Assembly (NCBI RefSeq): GCF_012034175.1
Contig: NZ_JAATEJ010000033.1
Location: 1 to 64,000 of the forward strand
Direction of reading: 5' to 3'
Length of the DNA stretch: 64,000 bases
Origin: Actinacidiphila epipremni
Lineage (GTDB): Bacteria > Actinomycetota > Actinomycetes > Streptomycetales > Streptomycetaceae
Made by a program: the position numbers and the translations under genes. The notes beneath the pieces are model-generated. The model worked only from the letters and a program-made list of their open reading frames with translations. It did no database searches and was not told the DNA's origin. This document shows, in pieces, positions 16,230 to 23,926 of the stretch (position 1 is the stretch's first letter; the number at the start of each line of letters is the position of its first letter).

Positions 16230-17099
16230 TCACCGGCGTTGCCCTGGGAGTTGGGAGGCGATGGTGTGTATCAGGTCGAGGGTTTTTGCGGGTGGTAGGG
16301 CGATGTGTCGGATGTGGTCGAGGTGGAGGTGGTAGGTGGTCAGGTGGGCTTGGGTGTGGTGGAGGTCGTCGGGCGCCGGGGTGCGGTGTGCCAGGACGGT
16401 GTCGAGGCGGGCGACTGGGGCGTGGGCGTAGAGCACGGCTTGGCCTGGGGTGGGGTGGGCGCCGGCGGTGAAGGGGATGGCCTGGAGCGTGACGTTGTCG
16501 CGTTCGGCGGCGGTCGTCAGGCGGCGCAGTTGGGCGCGGAGCACAGCGGGGCCGCCTACCTGGGTACGCAGCGCGCTTTCGTGGACGAGGAATTCGCAGG
16601 GTGGGGCGTCGGGGCGGTCGAGGGCCCTGTGGCGTTGTACGCGGTGGGCGACGCGGGCTTCGACTTCCGGTTCGGTGAGGGCCGGGACGGCGGCGCGGAA
16701 GAGGGCGCGGGCGTAGTCCTCGGTCTGGAGCTGGTCGGGCATGTGTGTTGTCGTGCTGACCCGCAGGCCGCGGGCGTGCCATTCCAGCTCGGCGATGTCG
16801 AGGAATGCCTGGGGCAGGAGATTGCGGAAGTCCTCCCACCAGCCGCGCGTGCGGTCGCTGCACATGGCCAGGAGCGCGTCGGTCAGCGGCGGGTCGGTGG
16901 ACCCGTACGCGGAGGCGATACGTCGTAGGCGCTGCGGGCTGACGCCGTGGCGGCCGGCCTCGGTGCTGGAGATCACCGTCCGCGTGGTGTCCAGCAGCGC
17001 CGCGGCCTGCTCGGTGGAAAGCCCCGCCTCCACGCGCAACGCGCGCAGCTCCGCGCCCAGGCGCCGCTGGCGTGCGCTCGGATTACTCCTCGGCGGCAC
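16230..17099 (-). CDS. XRE-family regulator with DUF5753 domain
   Basis: A 289-aa protein. The Cro/CI-type HTH is at about 11-65 (LGAELRALRVEAGLSTEQAAALLDTTRTVISSTEAGRHGVS), followed by DUF5753 (about 100-285) with the family motif MPDQLQTEDYARALFRAA. Such proteins are usually paired with an anti-sigma-like HATPase and/or a DUF397 protein. Here a second small XRE gene and an HATPase lie just upstream on the same strand, and no DUF397 gene is seen. A truncated duplicate of its 3' half lies at 12461-12695. Confidence 0.9.
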   Translation of the reverse strand: MPPRSNPSARQRRLGAELRALRVEAGLSTEQAAALLDTTRTVISSTEAGRHGVSPQRLRRIASAYGSTDPPLTDALLAMCSDRTRGWWEDFRNLLPQAFLDIAELEWHARGLRVSTTTHMPDQLQTEDYARALFRAAVPALTEPEVEARVAHRVQRHRALDRPDAPPCEFLVHESALRTQVGGPAVLRAQLRRLTTAAERDNVTLQAIPFTAGAHPTPGQAVLYAHAPVARLDTVLAHRTPAPDDLHHTQAHLTTYHLHLDHIRHIALPPAKTLDLIHTIASQLPGQRR

Positions 17100-17145
17100 A
17101 GGGATCCCCTCCTGCGTGTCTCTCGTGTCGTGCGGGCGGGGGCGC

Positions 17146-17400
17146 CTATGGGGCGCCGTGACGCTTGCGTTCCAGAACGACGATCGGGCAGTTCAGCGCG
17201 GCAGCGATCCTGAGAAGGTTCGCCGGAGTCGCGCTCCGCCACCCCGACTCGATCTCGCCCATCAACTGCTCGGAGATCCCTACGCACTCGGCAAGTGCCC
17301 GCTTGGTCAGACCCGCCTTCTCCCGGGCCCACGTGACAGCCTCCGGCTCATGGTTCAGCGTGAGCGGACGCGTCCGCCTACGGCCGTGCGCCGTCATCAC
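17146..17400 (-). CDS. Small XRE-type helix-turn-helix protein
   Basis: An 84-aa protein that is almost entirely a Cro/CI HTH: PEAVTWAREKAGLTKRALAECVGISEQLMGEIESGWRSATPANLLRIAAAL (about 18-70). Two consecutive start codons are possible at 17400 and 17397. It overlaps the 3' end of the upstream HATPase gene by 23 nt, indicating one transcription unit. It may be a stand-alone DNA binder or phage-type control protein; target unknown. Confidence 0.82.
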   Translation of the reverse strand: MMTAHGRRRTRPLTLNHEPEAVTWAREKAGLTKRALAECVGISEQLMGEIESGWRSATPANLLRIAAALNCPIVVLERKRHGAP

Positions 17401-17869
17401 GGATCAGCCCATCCCGCCCACCGTGCACCAACTCGGCCCCGTCGCCGACATCACCGCACTCCGCCCACACCAACTTGCCCACGCCCGCACGACCGGCGAC
17501 TCCCCAACGGCCACCCGTCAGGACGTCCACCAGGGCAAGGCCACGACCGGACTCCTCACACCCGGACACCCGCCGCAATTGCGGCTCGGCCTCGCCGGCA
17601 TCGTGCACCTCGATCCGCACACCGCCCCTGCGGCGCTCGAACCGCGTCTCGATGTGACGCCCCCGCGGCTCCCCCGCATGCCGAACCGCATTGCCGAAAA
17701 GCTCGGAAAGCACCAGCACCGCGGAGTCCGTCACATCGTCCGGCATGCCCCACTTCAGCAAGTGGAACCACAGGTCATCGCGGGCCCGCCGGGCATTCCT
17801 CGGGTCGTGCGTCCACCGACGGGCGACCACATCAGGACCCGCGGGGGCGTTCGGCACGGGCAGCATCAC
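17378..17869 (-). CDS. RsbW-like HATPase (anti-sigma-factor type)
   Basis: A 163-aa GHKL ATP-binding protein. The N box is VLSELFGNAVRHAG (about 52-65), the G1 box is EVHDAGEAEP (about 87-96) and the G2 box is SGRGLALVDVLTGGRWG (about 105-121). In streptomycetes such single-domain HATPases act as anti-sigma or switch kinases and often sit beside XRE-DUF5753 genes, as here. The start is either the GTG at 17869 or the ATG at 17866. The upstream small gene stops across these codons (GTGATG), which implies translational coupling. Confidence 0.87.
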   Translation of the reverse strand: MMLPVPNAPAGPDVVARRWTHDPRNARRARDDLWFHLLKWGMPDDVTDSAVLVLSELFGNAVRHAGEPRGRHIETRFERRRGGVRIEVHDAGEAEPQLRRVSGCEESGRGLALVDVLTGGRWGVAGRAGVGKLVWAECGDVGDGAELVHGGRDGLIRDDGARP

Positions 17870-18090
17870 CGCGACTCCCCCTGAACCCCCAGGCCCGCCA
17901 CAAAGGGCCGCACCACAGGAGAACGGCGCGCCCGCCCCGCAGACACGTCGTACTCAGGAACGAGCGCAGGCGCGCACACCGTACGCTCGCCGGCCGGCAG
18001 TTCACCGTGCCTGGCACGGTACCTGCCGACATCCAGCGGCCGACGCCGTAACCCCGTCGCATGAATCAATCGGACGATAGTCTGAATCAC
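17866..18090 (-). CDS. Small conserved-looking protein of unknown function
   Basis: A 74-aa basic protein (opening IVRLIHATGLRRRPL; contains GRYRARHGELPAGERTV; ends VRPFVAGLGVQGESR). It is supported by a GTG start at 18090 with a strong Shine-Dalgarno, GAGGAGCG, 8 nt before it (complement of 18097-18104). Its stop also overlaps the HATPase start. No domain recognised. It opens the minus-strand regulator operon HATPase-XRE(-XRE/DUF5753) and diverges from the GntR gene. Confidence 0.6.
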   Translation of the reverse strand: MIQTIVRLIHATGLRRRPLDVGRYRARHGELPAGERTVCAPALVPEYDVSAGRARRSPVVRPFVAGLGVQGESR

Positions 18091-18201
18091 TGTCAGCGCT
18101 CCTCATAGCGTTGGCCATGCCCCCGGATCGGTCGCACGGTCGCGGGGGTCCTGGCACGACCTGGGGCGGCGGCTTGCTCAGCGGTAAGGTGCCGCCCCAA
18201 C

Positions 18202-18276
18202 TGGCTTGAGCCACCTGGTGGCTTGAGCCAGTTGACCACGGGCGATTCGACCGCGTCAAGCGACTGGCTTGAGCCA
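18202..18276. promoter_or_regulatory. Three copies of a 12-bp dyad operator before the GntR gene
   Basis: The perfect palindrome TGGCTTGAGCCA occurs at 18202-18213, 18219-18230 and 18265-18276. Copies 1 and 3 have the left extension AC and copies 2 and 3 the right extension GTTG. Spacing between the first two is 17 bp. The third abuts a TATGCT -10-like hexamer (18282-18287). The location just before a GntR gene implies autoregulation. Confidence 0.8.
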
Positions 18277-18293
18277 GTTGCTATGCTCGCCTC

Positions 18294-19067
18294 ATGACCT
18301 CGCCCGACACCCCTTCCGCGCAGCCGGCCAGTAGGCGTATCGCTCAGGCACTCCGATCGGCGATCGAGCGCGGCGAACTGTCTGCCGGAGACAAGCTCCC
18401 CTCCGAGCGGGTCTTGGCAGAGCAGTACGGAGCAGCCCGGAACACCGCCCGCGAGGCCGTCCGGCTCCTTGCGGAACAAGGGCTTGTCACCGCGCGCCAC
18501 GGGCGCGGCGTCTTCGTTCGCGCACCCCAGCGCCTCTTCCGCTTCGGCAGTGACCGCTACTCCCGCAAGAACCGCGAGACCGGCCTCACGCCGTTTCGGC
18601 TGGAGGCCCAGCGCCAGGGAAAGACCGCGCGGATCGAGGTACTCGGCATCACTCGGGAAGTGCCTCCGCCCGACATAGCGGAGCGCCTCAAGGTTCCCAG
18701 CGACGACGAGAGCGTCGTGCACCGGGAGAACCACTACTTCGCAGACGATGACCCGGTTCAGATCGTCTCGACCTATCTCCGATGGGACGAAGCACAAGGA
18801 ACCCTGTTGATGCAACCGAAGACGGGTCCCCATGGGATCTACGGTCGCCTCGAAGAGCTGGGCCATACCATGACCCGCGTACGCGACGAGATCAGCGCGA
18901 GGATGCCGACTCCGCGCGAAGCCGCGCTCCTTGATCTTCCGCCCGGCGTGCCGGTGCTCGAAGTGCTGCACACGAGCTTGGATCAAGAGCTGGAACCCTT
19001 CGAGGTTTCTCGGTACGTGCACCGCGCCGACCGGACCGGCCTTCTCTACGAACTGCCCGTCGAATGA
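18294..19067 (+). CDS. GntR-family (HutC/UTRA) transcriptional regulator
   Basis: A 257-aa protein with an N-terminal GntR winged HTH (about 12-75; LPSERVLAEQYGAARNTAREAVRLLAEQGLVTARHGRGVFV) and a C-terminal UTRA effector domain (about 95-250). The ATG is 6 nt after a TATGCT hexamer and lacks a Shine-Dalgarno, so a leaderless mRNA is likely. Codon third positions are less GC-rich than in the core genes around, consistent with acquired DNA. A GNAT gene follows after 25 nt with its own ribosome-binding site, so the two probably form an operon. Confidence 0.9.
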   Translation: MTSPDTPSAQPASRRIAQALRSAIERGELSAGDKLPSERVLAEQYGAARNTAREAVRLLAEQGLVTARHGRGVFVRAPQRLFRFGSDRYSRKNRETGLTPFRLEAQRQGKTARIEVLGITREVPPPDIAERLKVPSDDESVVHRENHYFADDDPVQIVSTYLRWDEAQGTLLMQPKTGPHGIYGRLEELGHTMTRVRDEISARMPTPREAALLDLPPGVPVLEVLHTSLDQELEPFEVSRYVHRADRTGLLYELPVE

Positions 19068-19092
19068 ATCACCCTGCGTACTGGAGGGTTCT

Positions 19093-19611
19093 GTGACCGG
19101 CCTCATCGTTCGTACCATCCGGAATGCCGACGTTCCCGGGGCAGCGGCTGCGCTGGTAGAAGTACATGCGACCGATGGCTACCCGGTCGAGGGCGTGGCG
19201 CAGCCGACGGAATGGATCTGCTCACCTGCCACTGCGCAGGCCTGGGTCGCAGAGGTCAATGAGCGGATCGTGGGACATGTAGCAGTCCTGCACCCACGTG
19301 GAGAGGACGCCGTCACGCTCTGGCTTGCGCGAGGTGGCGGCGAAAACGCTCACGTCGGTGTTCTCGCGCGTCTCTACGTCGTACGCGAAGCCCGTGGGCG
19401 CGCCGTGGGTGAAACGCTGATGCGAACAGCCATGGACTACGCCCGACAACGCGACATGCGCCTGGTCCTCGACGTAATGACCAAGGACGTCGGCGCTATA
19501 CGCCTTTACGAGCGGCTGGGTTGGCAGCGGATCGGCCAAGCAGTTCACCGGTACGGGGATGGCCAGCAGGCCGCCGCTATTTGCTACGTCTCACCGGCTC
19601 AGCAGGCTTAG
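19093..19611 (+). CDS. GNAT-family N-acetyltransferase
   Basis: A 172-aa GNAT protein. The acetyl-CoA loop is LYVVREARGRAVGETLMRTAMDYA (about 94-117) and the end motif is AIRLYERLGWQRIG. The start is the GTG at 19093, with GGAGGG 6 nt upstream. The longer frame reaching into gntR is rejected. The pairing with a GntR/UTRA regulator suggests it modifies a small molecule sensed by that regulator, for example a drug or amine. This is inference only. Codon usage resembles that of gntR. Confidence 0.85.
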   Translation: MTGLIVRTIRNADVPGAAAALVEVHATDGYPVEGVAQPTEWICSPATAQAWVAEVNERIVGHVAVLHPRGEDAVTLWLARGGGENAHVGVLARLYVVREARGRAVGETLMRTAMDYARQRDMRLVLDVMTKDVGAIRLYERLGWQRIGQAVHRYGDGQQAAAICYVSPAQQA

Positions 19612-19635
19612 GCCAGATCCGTGGCCGAACTCGGC

Positions 19636-19730
19636 GTGCGGGTCGTCGCCGTCCGGAAGGGGCTGTTCGGGGCGTTGCGGGCCGCCGGTCGGTGGGTGGG
19701 TTGCGCGCGCCCCCTGGAGAGCACCGTGCG
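19636..19730. repeat. Degenerate copy of the palindromic intergenic repeat
   Basis: The core (GTGCGGGTCGTCGCCGTCCGGAAGGGGCTGTTCG, split here by 1-2 changes) and part of the right side ending GCGCGCGCCCCCTGGAGAGC are recognisable. The left arm is missing and the right arm has lost the AGTTCCCC segment. It fills most of the 145 bp between the GNAT and maoC genes. Confidence 0.65.
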
Positions 19731-19756
19731 GCGCAGGCGCGGGCTTTGGGGAGGGG

Positions 19757-20638
19757 CTAGGCGGACATCGTGCCCCTGACGTGGGTGCCCAGGGGGGAGC
19801 GGAGCTCGAAGGTGGAGGCGGCGGTGGCGTATTCGACCGTCGAGGGGAGGAGGACCGCGCGGTGGAAGGTCGCGTGGAGGGATGTGGCCTCGGGGCGCTG
19901 CGCAGCAGCTTGCGCGGCGGTGCACATGCCGTGGGCGATCGCGCGGGGGAAGCCGAAGGGGCGGGCGGTCAGGGGGGAGAGGTGGATGGGGTTGAAGTCA
20001 CCCGTCACGCGGGCGTAGCGGCGGCCGAGCGCCGCGTCCAACTGCCAGGTGGCCACCGTCGGGAGCGGGCTGCCGGGCCCGGCGTCGGAGGGGGCCGGGG
20101 CAGCCGGCTCAGGCACGCCGGGCTCGGGCGTCGGGCGGTCGGGCGTTGGGGGCTCCGGCGTTGGGGGGTCAGGCGTTGGGGGGTCAGGCGGTTTGTGGCG
20201 GGAGAGGTAGGTGCTGGTCGAGTGCCAGATGAGCTCGCCGGCGAGGGTGGCCTCCGTCACGAGGGTCACCTCCGTGCCGCGGGGGTGCGGGCGCAGGCCC
20301 TGCGTAGAGACGTGGAGGTCCGGGCGGTCCGTCGCTGGGAGGGGAGCGCGTGCCGTGATCGTCAGGCTCGTGTGGACCAGGCCCAGCAGCGGGAGGGGGA
20401 AGGACCTCGCGGACATCAGGCGCGCGGCCAGCGGGAAGGCCAGGACGTGCGGGTACGTCAGGGGGAGCGCGGGGCCGGGCGGGAAGCCGCAGACGCGGGC
20501 GTACGCGGCGAGCCGCGCGGGGTCGACGCGGACCGCCCGGCGGGTCAGCCGGGCCGGGGCCAGGCGCATCGCGGGGGAGGGGCGCTTCGCCAGGCCCGTG
20601 AGGGCGCCGCGGCCGAGCGTCAGCAGCAGGGGCGCCAC
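19757..20638 (-). CDS. MaoC-family hydratase/dehydratase
   Basis: A 293-aa protein with the hot-dog fold. The hydratase-2 motif is YARVTGDFNPIHLSPLTARP followed by GFPRAIAHGM (about 208-238), with the Asp/His pair present. A second, degenerate hot-dog half precedes it. Between them lies a Pro/Thr linker with four near-identical PPTP units (about 150-175). It probably hydrates enoyl-CoA or enoyl-ACP. The GTG at 20638 lies 1 nt after the fabG stop, so it is translated as the second gene of that operon. Confidence 0.88.
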   Translation of the reverse strand: MAPLLLTLGRGALTGLAKRPSPAMRLAPARLTRRAVRVDPARLAAYARVCGFPPGPALPLTYPHVLAFPLAARLMSARSFPLPLLGLVHTSLTITARAPLPATDRPDLHVSTQGLRPHPRGTEVTLVTEATLAGELIWHSTSTYLSRHKPPDPPTPDPPTPEPPTPDRPTPEPGVPEPAAPAPSDAGPGSPLPTVATWQLDAALGRRYARVTGDFNPIHLSPLTARPFGFPRAIAHGMCTAAQAAAQRPEATSLHATFHRAVLLPSTVEYATAASTFELRSPLGTHVRGTMSA

Positions 20639-20639
20639 G

Positions 20640-21908
20640 TCAGGCGCCCAGCAGCGACTGGCCGCACACCCGCACGACCTGCCCGTTCACCCCGCCGGAC
20701 GCCGCGTCCGCGAGCCACCCCACCGTCTCGGCGACGTCGACCGGCAACCCGCCCTGCCCGAGCGAGTTCATCCGCCGCCCCGCCTCCCGGACAACGACGG
20801 GCACCGCCGCCGTCATCGCCGTCTCGATGAAGCCGGGCGCGACCGCGTTCGCGGTGATGCCGCGCCCGCGCACCTCGCCGTCCGCGGCCAGCGCCCGTAC
20901 CCACCCGATGATCCCGGCCTTGGACGCCGCGTAGTTGGTCTGCCCGACGTTGCCGGCGATTCCGGCGATCGAGGCGGTGCCGACGATACGGCCGTGGTCC
21001 CGCAGTGTCCCGGCCTTCAGCAGCGCGGCGGTCGTGCGCAGCACCGCCCCGAGGTTGACGTCGACGACCGTGTCGAACCGCTCCGCGGGCATGTTCGCGA
21101 GCTTGCGGTCGCGCGTGATGCCGGCGTTGTGGACGAGCACGTCGAGGCCGTCCGGCAGCGCGGCGGCGAGCCGTTCGCCCGCGTCGTCCGCGGTGATGTC
21201 CAGGGTGAGGGCGCGCCCGCCGAGCCGGGCGGCGACCGCCGCGAGCGCCTCGCCGGCCTGCGGGACGTCGAGCAGGACGACGTCCGCGCCGCCGCGTACC
21301 AGCGTCTCGGCGACCGCCGCGCCGATGCCGCGGGCGGCGCCGGTGACCAGGGCGGTACGCGGCCCGGCCGCCGCCGGGACCTCCGGCGCCGGCCCGACCT
21401 CGACGACCTGCCCGCTGACGTACGCCGAGCGCGGCGAGAGCAGGAAGTCCAGCGCGCTGCCGGGGACGGCGCCGGGCGCGAGGCGCAGCAGGTTGACGGT
21501 GCCGCCGCGGCCGATCTCCTTGCCGAGCGAGCGCGTGAAGCCCTCCAGCGCCTGGTGCGTCGCCGCGTGCGCGAGGCCGCCGTCCTGGGGGCGGGCGCCC
21601 AGCAGCACGATCCGGCCGCAGGGGGCGAGGGAGCGGGCGAGCGGGTGCAGCGTGGCGTGGAGTCCGTGCAGGTCGGCGGGCTCGGCGAGGGCGGTGGCGT
21701 CCACGACGACCCCGCCGTACGGCTCCCCGGTCGGCGCGGGCGCGGGCGCCGGCGCCGGCTCGCCGGCGGTGAGCCGGAGGACCGGGCCGGGCAGCTCGGG
21801 CGTACCCGCGGACCAGCGGCGCAACGGGGTGGGCAGGGGGAGGCCGAGGCGGCGGGCGACGAAGCGGCCGGGTCCGGTGCCGGTGAGGCGGAGATAGCGG
21901 TCGGCCAT
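20640..21908 (-). CDS. High-molecular-weight 3-oxoacyl-ACP/CoA reductase (FabG4-like)
   Basis: A 422-aa protein. The C-terminal half (from about 180) is an SDR with the NAD(P)-binding TGAARGIGAA motif, NAG (VHNAGITRD), the catalytic Ser in the GTASIAGIAG stretch and YAASKAG with the Tyr-Lys pair. The N-terminal ~170 residues are a flavodoxin-like extension, as in mycobacterial HMW FabG4. It reduces 3-oxoacyl-CoA/ACP. Operon with maoC; divergent from the thiolase gene. Together the three genes provide the thiolase, reductase and dehydratase steps of an acyl-CoA cycle. Confidence 0.9.
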   Translation of the reverse strand: MADRYLRLTGTGPGRFVARRLGLPLPTPLRRWSAGTPELPGPVLRLTAGEPAPAPAPAPTGEPYGGVVVDATALAEPADLHGLHATLHPLARSLAPCGRIVLLGARPQDGGLAHAATHQALEGFTRSLGKEIGRGGTVNLLRLAPGAVPGSALDFLLSPRSAYVSGQVVEVGPAPEVPAAAGPRTALVTGAARGIGAAVAETLVRGGADVVLLDVPQAGEALAAVAARLGGRALTLDITADDAGERLAAALPDGLDVLVHNAGITRDRKLANMPAERFDTVVDVNLGAVLRTTAALLKAGTLRDHGRIVGTASIAGIAGNVGQTNYAASKAGIIGWVRALAADGEVRGRGITANAVAPGFIETAMTAAVPVVVREAGRRMNSLGQGGLPVDVAETVGWLADAASGGVNGQVVRVCGQSLLGA

Positions 21909-21918
21909 TGGCCTTCTC

Positions 21919-21948
21919 CTTACTCTGGAGTAAGTTTACCGCCGGTAA
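21919..21948. promoter_or_regulatory. Tandem dyads in the fabG/thiolase divergent promoter
   Basis: Two inverted repeats sit side by side. CTTACTC-TG-GAGTAAG is at 21919-21934 and TTACC-GCC-GGTAA at 21936-21948. They lie 11 bp upstream of the fabG start, in the 90-bp gap shared with the thiolase gene. The sequence is AT-richer than its surroundings. Likely operator for a TetR-type fatty-acid regulator (inference). Confidence 0.65.
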
Positions 21949-21998
21949 GGCTACTGGTGCGTCACGCAGATCGGAAGTTCGGAAGATCGGGAGAGCTC

Positions 21999-23339
21999 AT
22001 GCCCGCCACGCCCGCCACGCCCGCCGCCCACCCCGTACCGACCCCTGTACCGACCCTCGCCCCCGCCGTCCGCCGGGTCGCCGTCCTCGCCGGCAACCGC
22101 ATCCCCTTCGCCCGCGCGGACGGCCCGTACGCGACCGCCTCCAACCAGGACATGCTCACCGCCGCGCTCGACGGCCTCGCCGAGCGGGCGGGCATCGCCG
22201 GCGAGAGAGTGGGCGAGTTCGCCGCCGGCGCGGTCCTCAAGCACAGCCGGGACTTCAACCTCGCGCGCGAGACCGTGCTCGGCTCCGTCCTCGACCCGGC
22301 GACGCCCGCGTACGACGTCCAGCAGGCGTGCGGCACCGGGCTCCAGGCGGTGTTCGCGGTCGCCGCGAAGATCGCGCTCGGCGTCATCGACAGCGGGATC
22401 GCCGGCGGCGCCGACACCGCGAGCGACGCGCCGCTCGGCGTCAACGACCAACTGCGGCGTACGCTGCTCGCCGCCCGCCGCGCGAAGACCCTCGGGGCGC
22501 GGGCCCGGGCGCTCGCCGGGGTGCGGCCCCGGCACATCGTGCCCGACATGCCGCGCAACGCGGAGCCGCGCACGGGGCTCTCGATGGGCGAGCACGCGGC
22601 GCTCACCGCCGCGCAGTGGGGCATCACCCGCGAGGCGCAGGACGAGTTGGCCGCCGCGAGCCACCGGCGGCTCGCCGCCGCGTACGACCGGGGCTTCTTC
22701 GCGCCGCTGGTCACGCCGTACCGCGGGCTCACCCGCGACCAGAACCTGCGGCCCGACTCCACGCCCGAGAAGCTCGCGAAGCTCCGGCCCGTCTACGGCG
22801 GGCCCGAGGGCACGATGACCGCGGGGAACTCGACGCCGCTCACGGACGGCGCGGCGGTGGTGCTGCTCGGTACGGAGGAGTGGGCCGCGGCGCACGGGCT
22901 GGAACCGCTCGCGTACGTCACGGCGTACGAGACGGCGGCGGTCGACTTCGCCTCCGGGGCGGAGGGGCTGCTCATGGCGCCGGCCTATGCGGTGCCGCGC
23001 ATGCTCGCCCGAGCGGGGCTCGGGCTCGGTGACTTCGGCTACTACGAGATCCATGAGGCGTTCGCCTCGCAGGTGCTGGCCACGCTGGCGGCGTGGGAGG
23101 ACAAGGACTTCTGCGCCTCGCGCCTGGGCCTGGACGCCCCCCTCGGCACGGTGGACCGCGCCCGCCTCAACGTCGCGGGCTCCTCCCTGGCCACGGGCCA
23201 CCCCTTCGCCGCGACCGGCCCCCGCATCGTCGCCACCCTCGCCCACCACCTCGCCACCCACCCCTCCCCCACCCGCGGCCTCCTCTCCCTCTGCACAGCC
23301 GGCGGCCAGGGCTCCGCCCTGATCCTCACCACCCCATGA
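21999..23339 (+). CDS. Thiolase (acetyl-CoA acetyltransferase family)
   Basis: A 446-aa thiolase. The acylated Cys is Cys111 in QQACGTGLQ. The His of the YYEIHEAFASQ block, the LATGHPFAATGPR loop and the C-terminal catalytic CTAGGQGSA are all present. A ~22-residue Pro/Thr/Ala-rich N-terminal extension precedes the fold. The ATG at 21999 lacks a strong Shine-Dalgarno (GGGAGAGCTC just upstream). The longer upstream frame is a shadow of fabG. By gene context it is a FadA/FadI-like 3-ketoacyl-CoA thiolase. Confidence 0.92.
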   Translation: MPATPATPAAHPVPTPVPTLAPAVRRVAVLAGNRIPFARADGPYATASNQDMLTAALDGLAERAGIAGERVGEFAAGAVLKHSRDFNLARETVLGSVLDPATPAYDVQQACGTGLQAVFAVAAKIALGVIDSGIAGGADTASDAPLGVNDQLRRTLLAARRAKTLGARARALAGVRPRHIVPDMPRNAEPRTGLSMGEHAALTAAQWGITREAQDELAAASHRRLAAAYDRGFFAPLVTPYRGLTRDQNLRPDSTPEKLAKLRPVYGGPEGTMTAGNSTPLTDGAAVVLLGTEEWAAAHGLEPLAYVTAYETAAVDFASGAEGLLMAPAYAVPRMLARAGLGLGDFGYYEIHEAFASQVLATLAAWEDKDFCASRLGLDAPLGTVDRARLNVAGSSLATGHPFAATGPRIVATLAHHLATHPSPTRGLLSLCTAGGQGSALILTTP

Positions 23340-23513
23340 GCCGCAACTTGCGCTGCGGGGTGCTTTTCAGGGTGGTGGCCGCCCGGCGTCGAGGTCGCCC
23401 TCCCGGCCGGGGCCTCGCGGCTGCGCCGCGGGGTGCTTTTCGGGGGCGCGGGGCTGTGTTTGCTGCGCGGCTGCCGCCGCGTGGGCGCGATCCGCGCCGC
23501 GGGGTGCTTTTCG

Positions 23514-23639
23514 GGGGCGCGGGGAACTGCGCGGCCAGCCGTATGCGGCCCGCAGGTCGTCACCGTCCGAAAGGGGCTGTTGCTGTCGTGTCCGGACCAC
23601 CGGCCGGTGGCCGGTTGCGCGCGCAGTTCCCCGCGCCCC
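23514..23639. repeat. 126-bp palindromic repeat unit
   Basis: Perfect 20-bp terminal inverted repeats: GGGGCGCGGGGAACTGCGCG (23514-23533) and its complement at 23620-23639. The 86-bp core is nearly identical to that of the unit at 23801. Confidence 0.92.
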
Positions 23640-23800
23640 TGGGTTGTGGCCGTCTGGCGTGGAGGTCGCCTTCCCGGGCGGGGGCTCGCGGCTGTGCCGC
23701 CGGGTATCCACCAGGGGCGCGGGGCTGTGTTTGTTGTGCGGCTGCCGCCGCGTGGGCGCGACCGGCGGGGGTTTGCGGCTGCGTCGGGCGTTGCTTTTCA

Positions 23801-23926
23801 GGGGCGCGGGGAACTGCGCGGCCAGCTGTATGCGGCGTGCAGGTCGTCACCGTCCGAAAGGGGCTGTTGCTGTCGTGTCCGGACCACCGGCCGGTGGTCG
23901 GTTGCGCGCGCAGTTCCCCGCGCCCC
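23801..23926. repeat. 126-bp palindromic repeat unit
   Basis: Same length and same perfect 20-bp terminal inverted repeats as the unit at 23514 (arms 23801-23820 and 23907-23926). The core differs by a few substitutions near the left arm. Confidence 0.92.
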
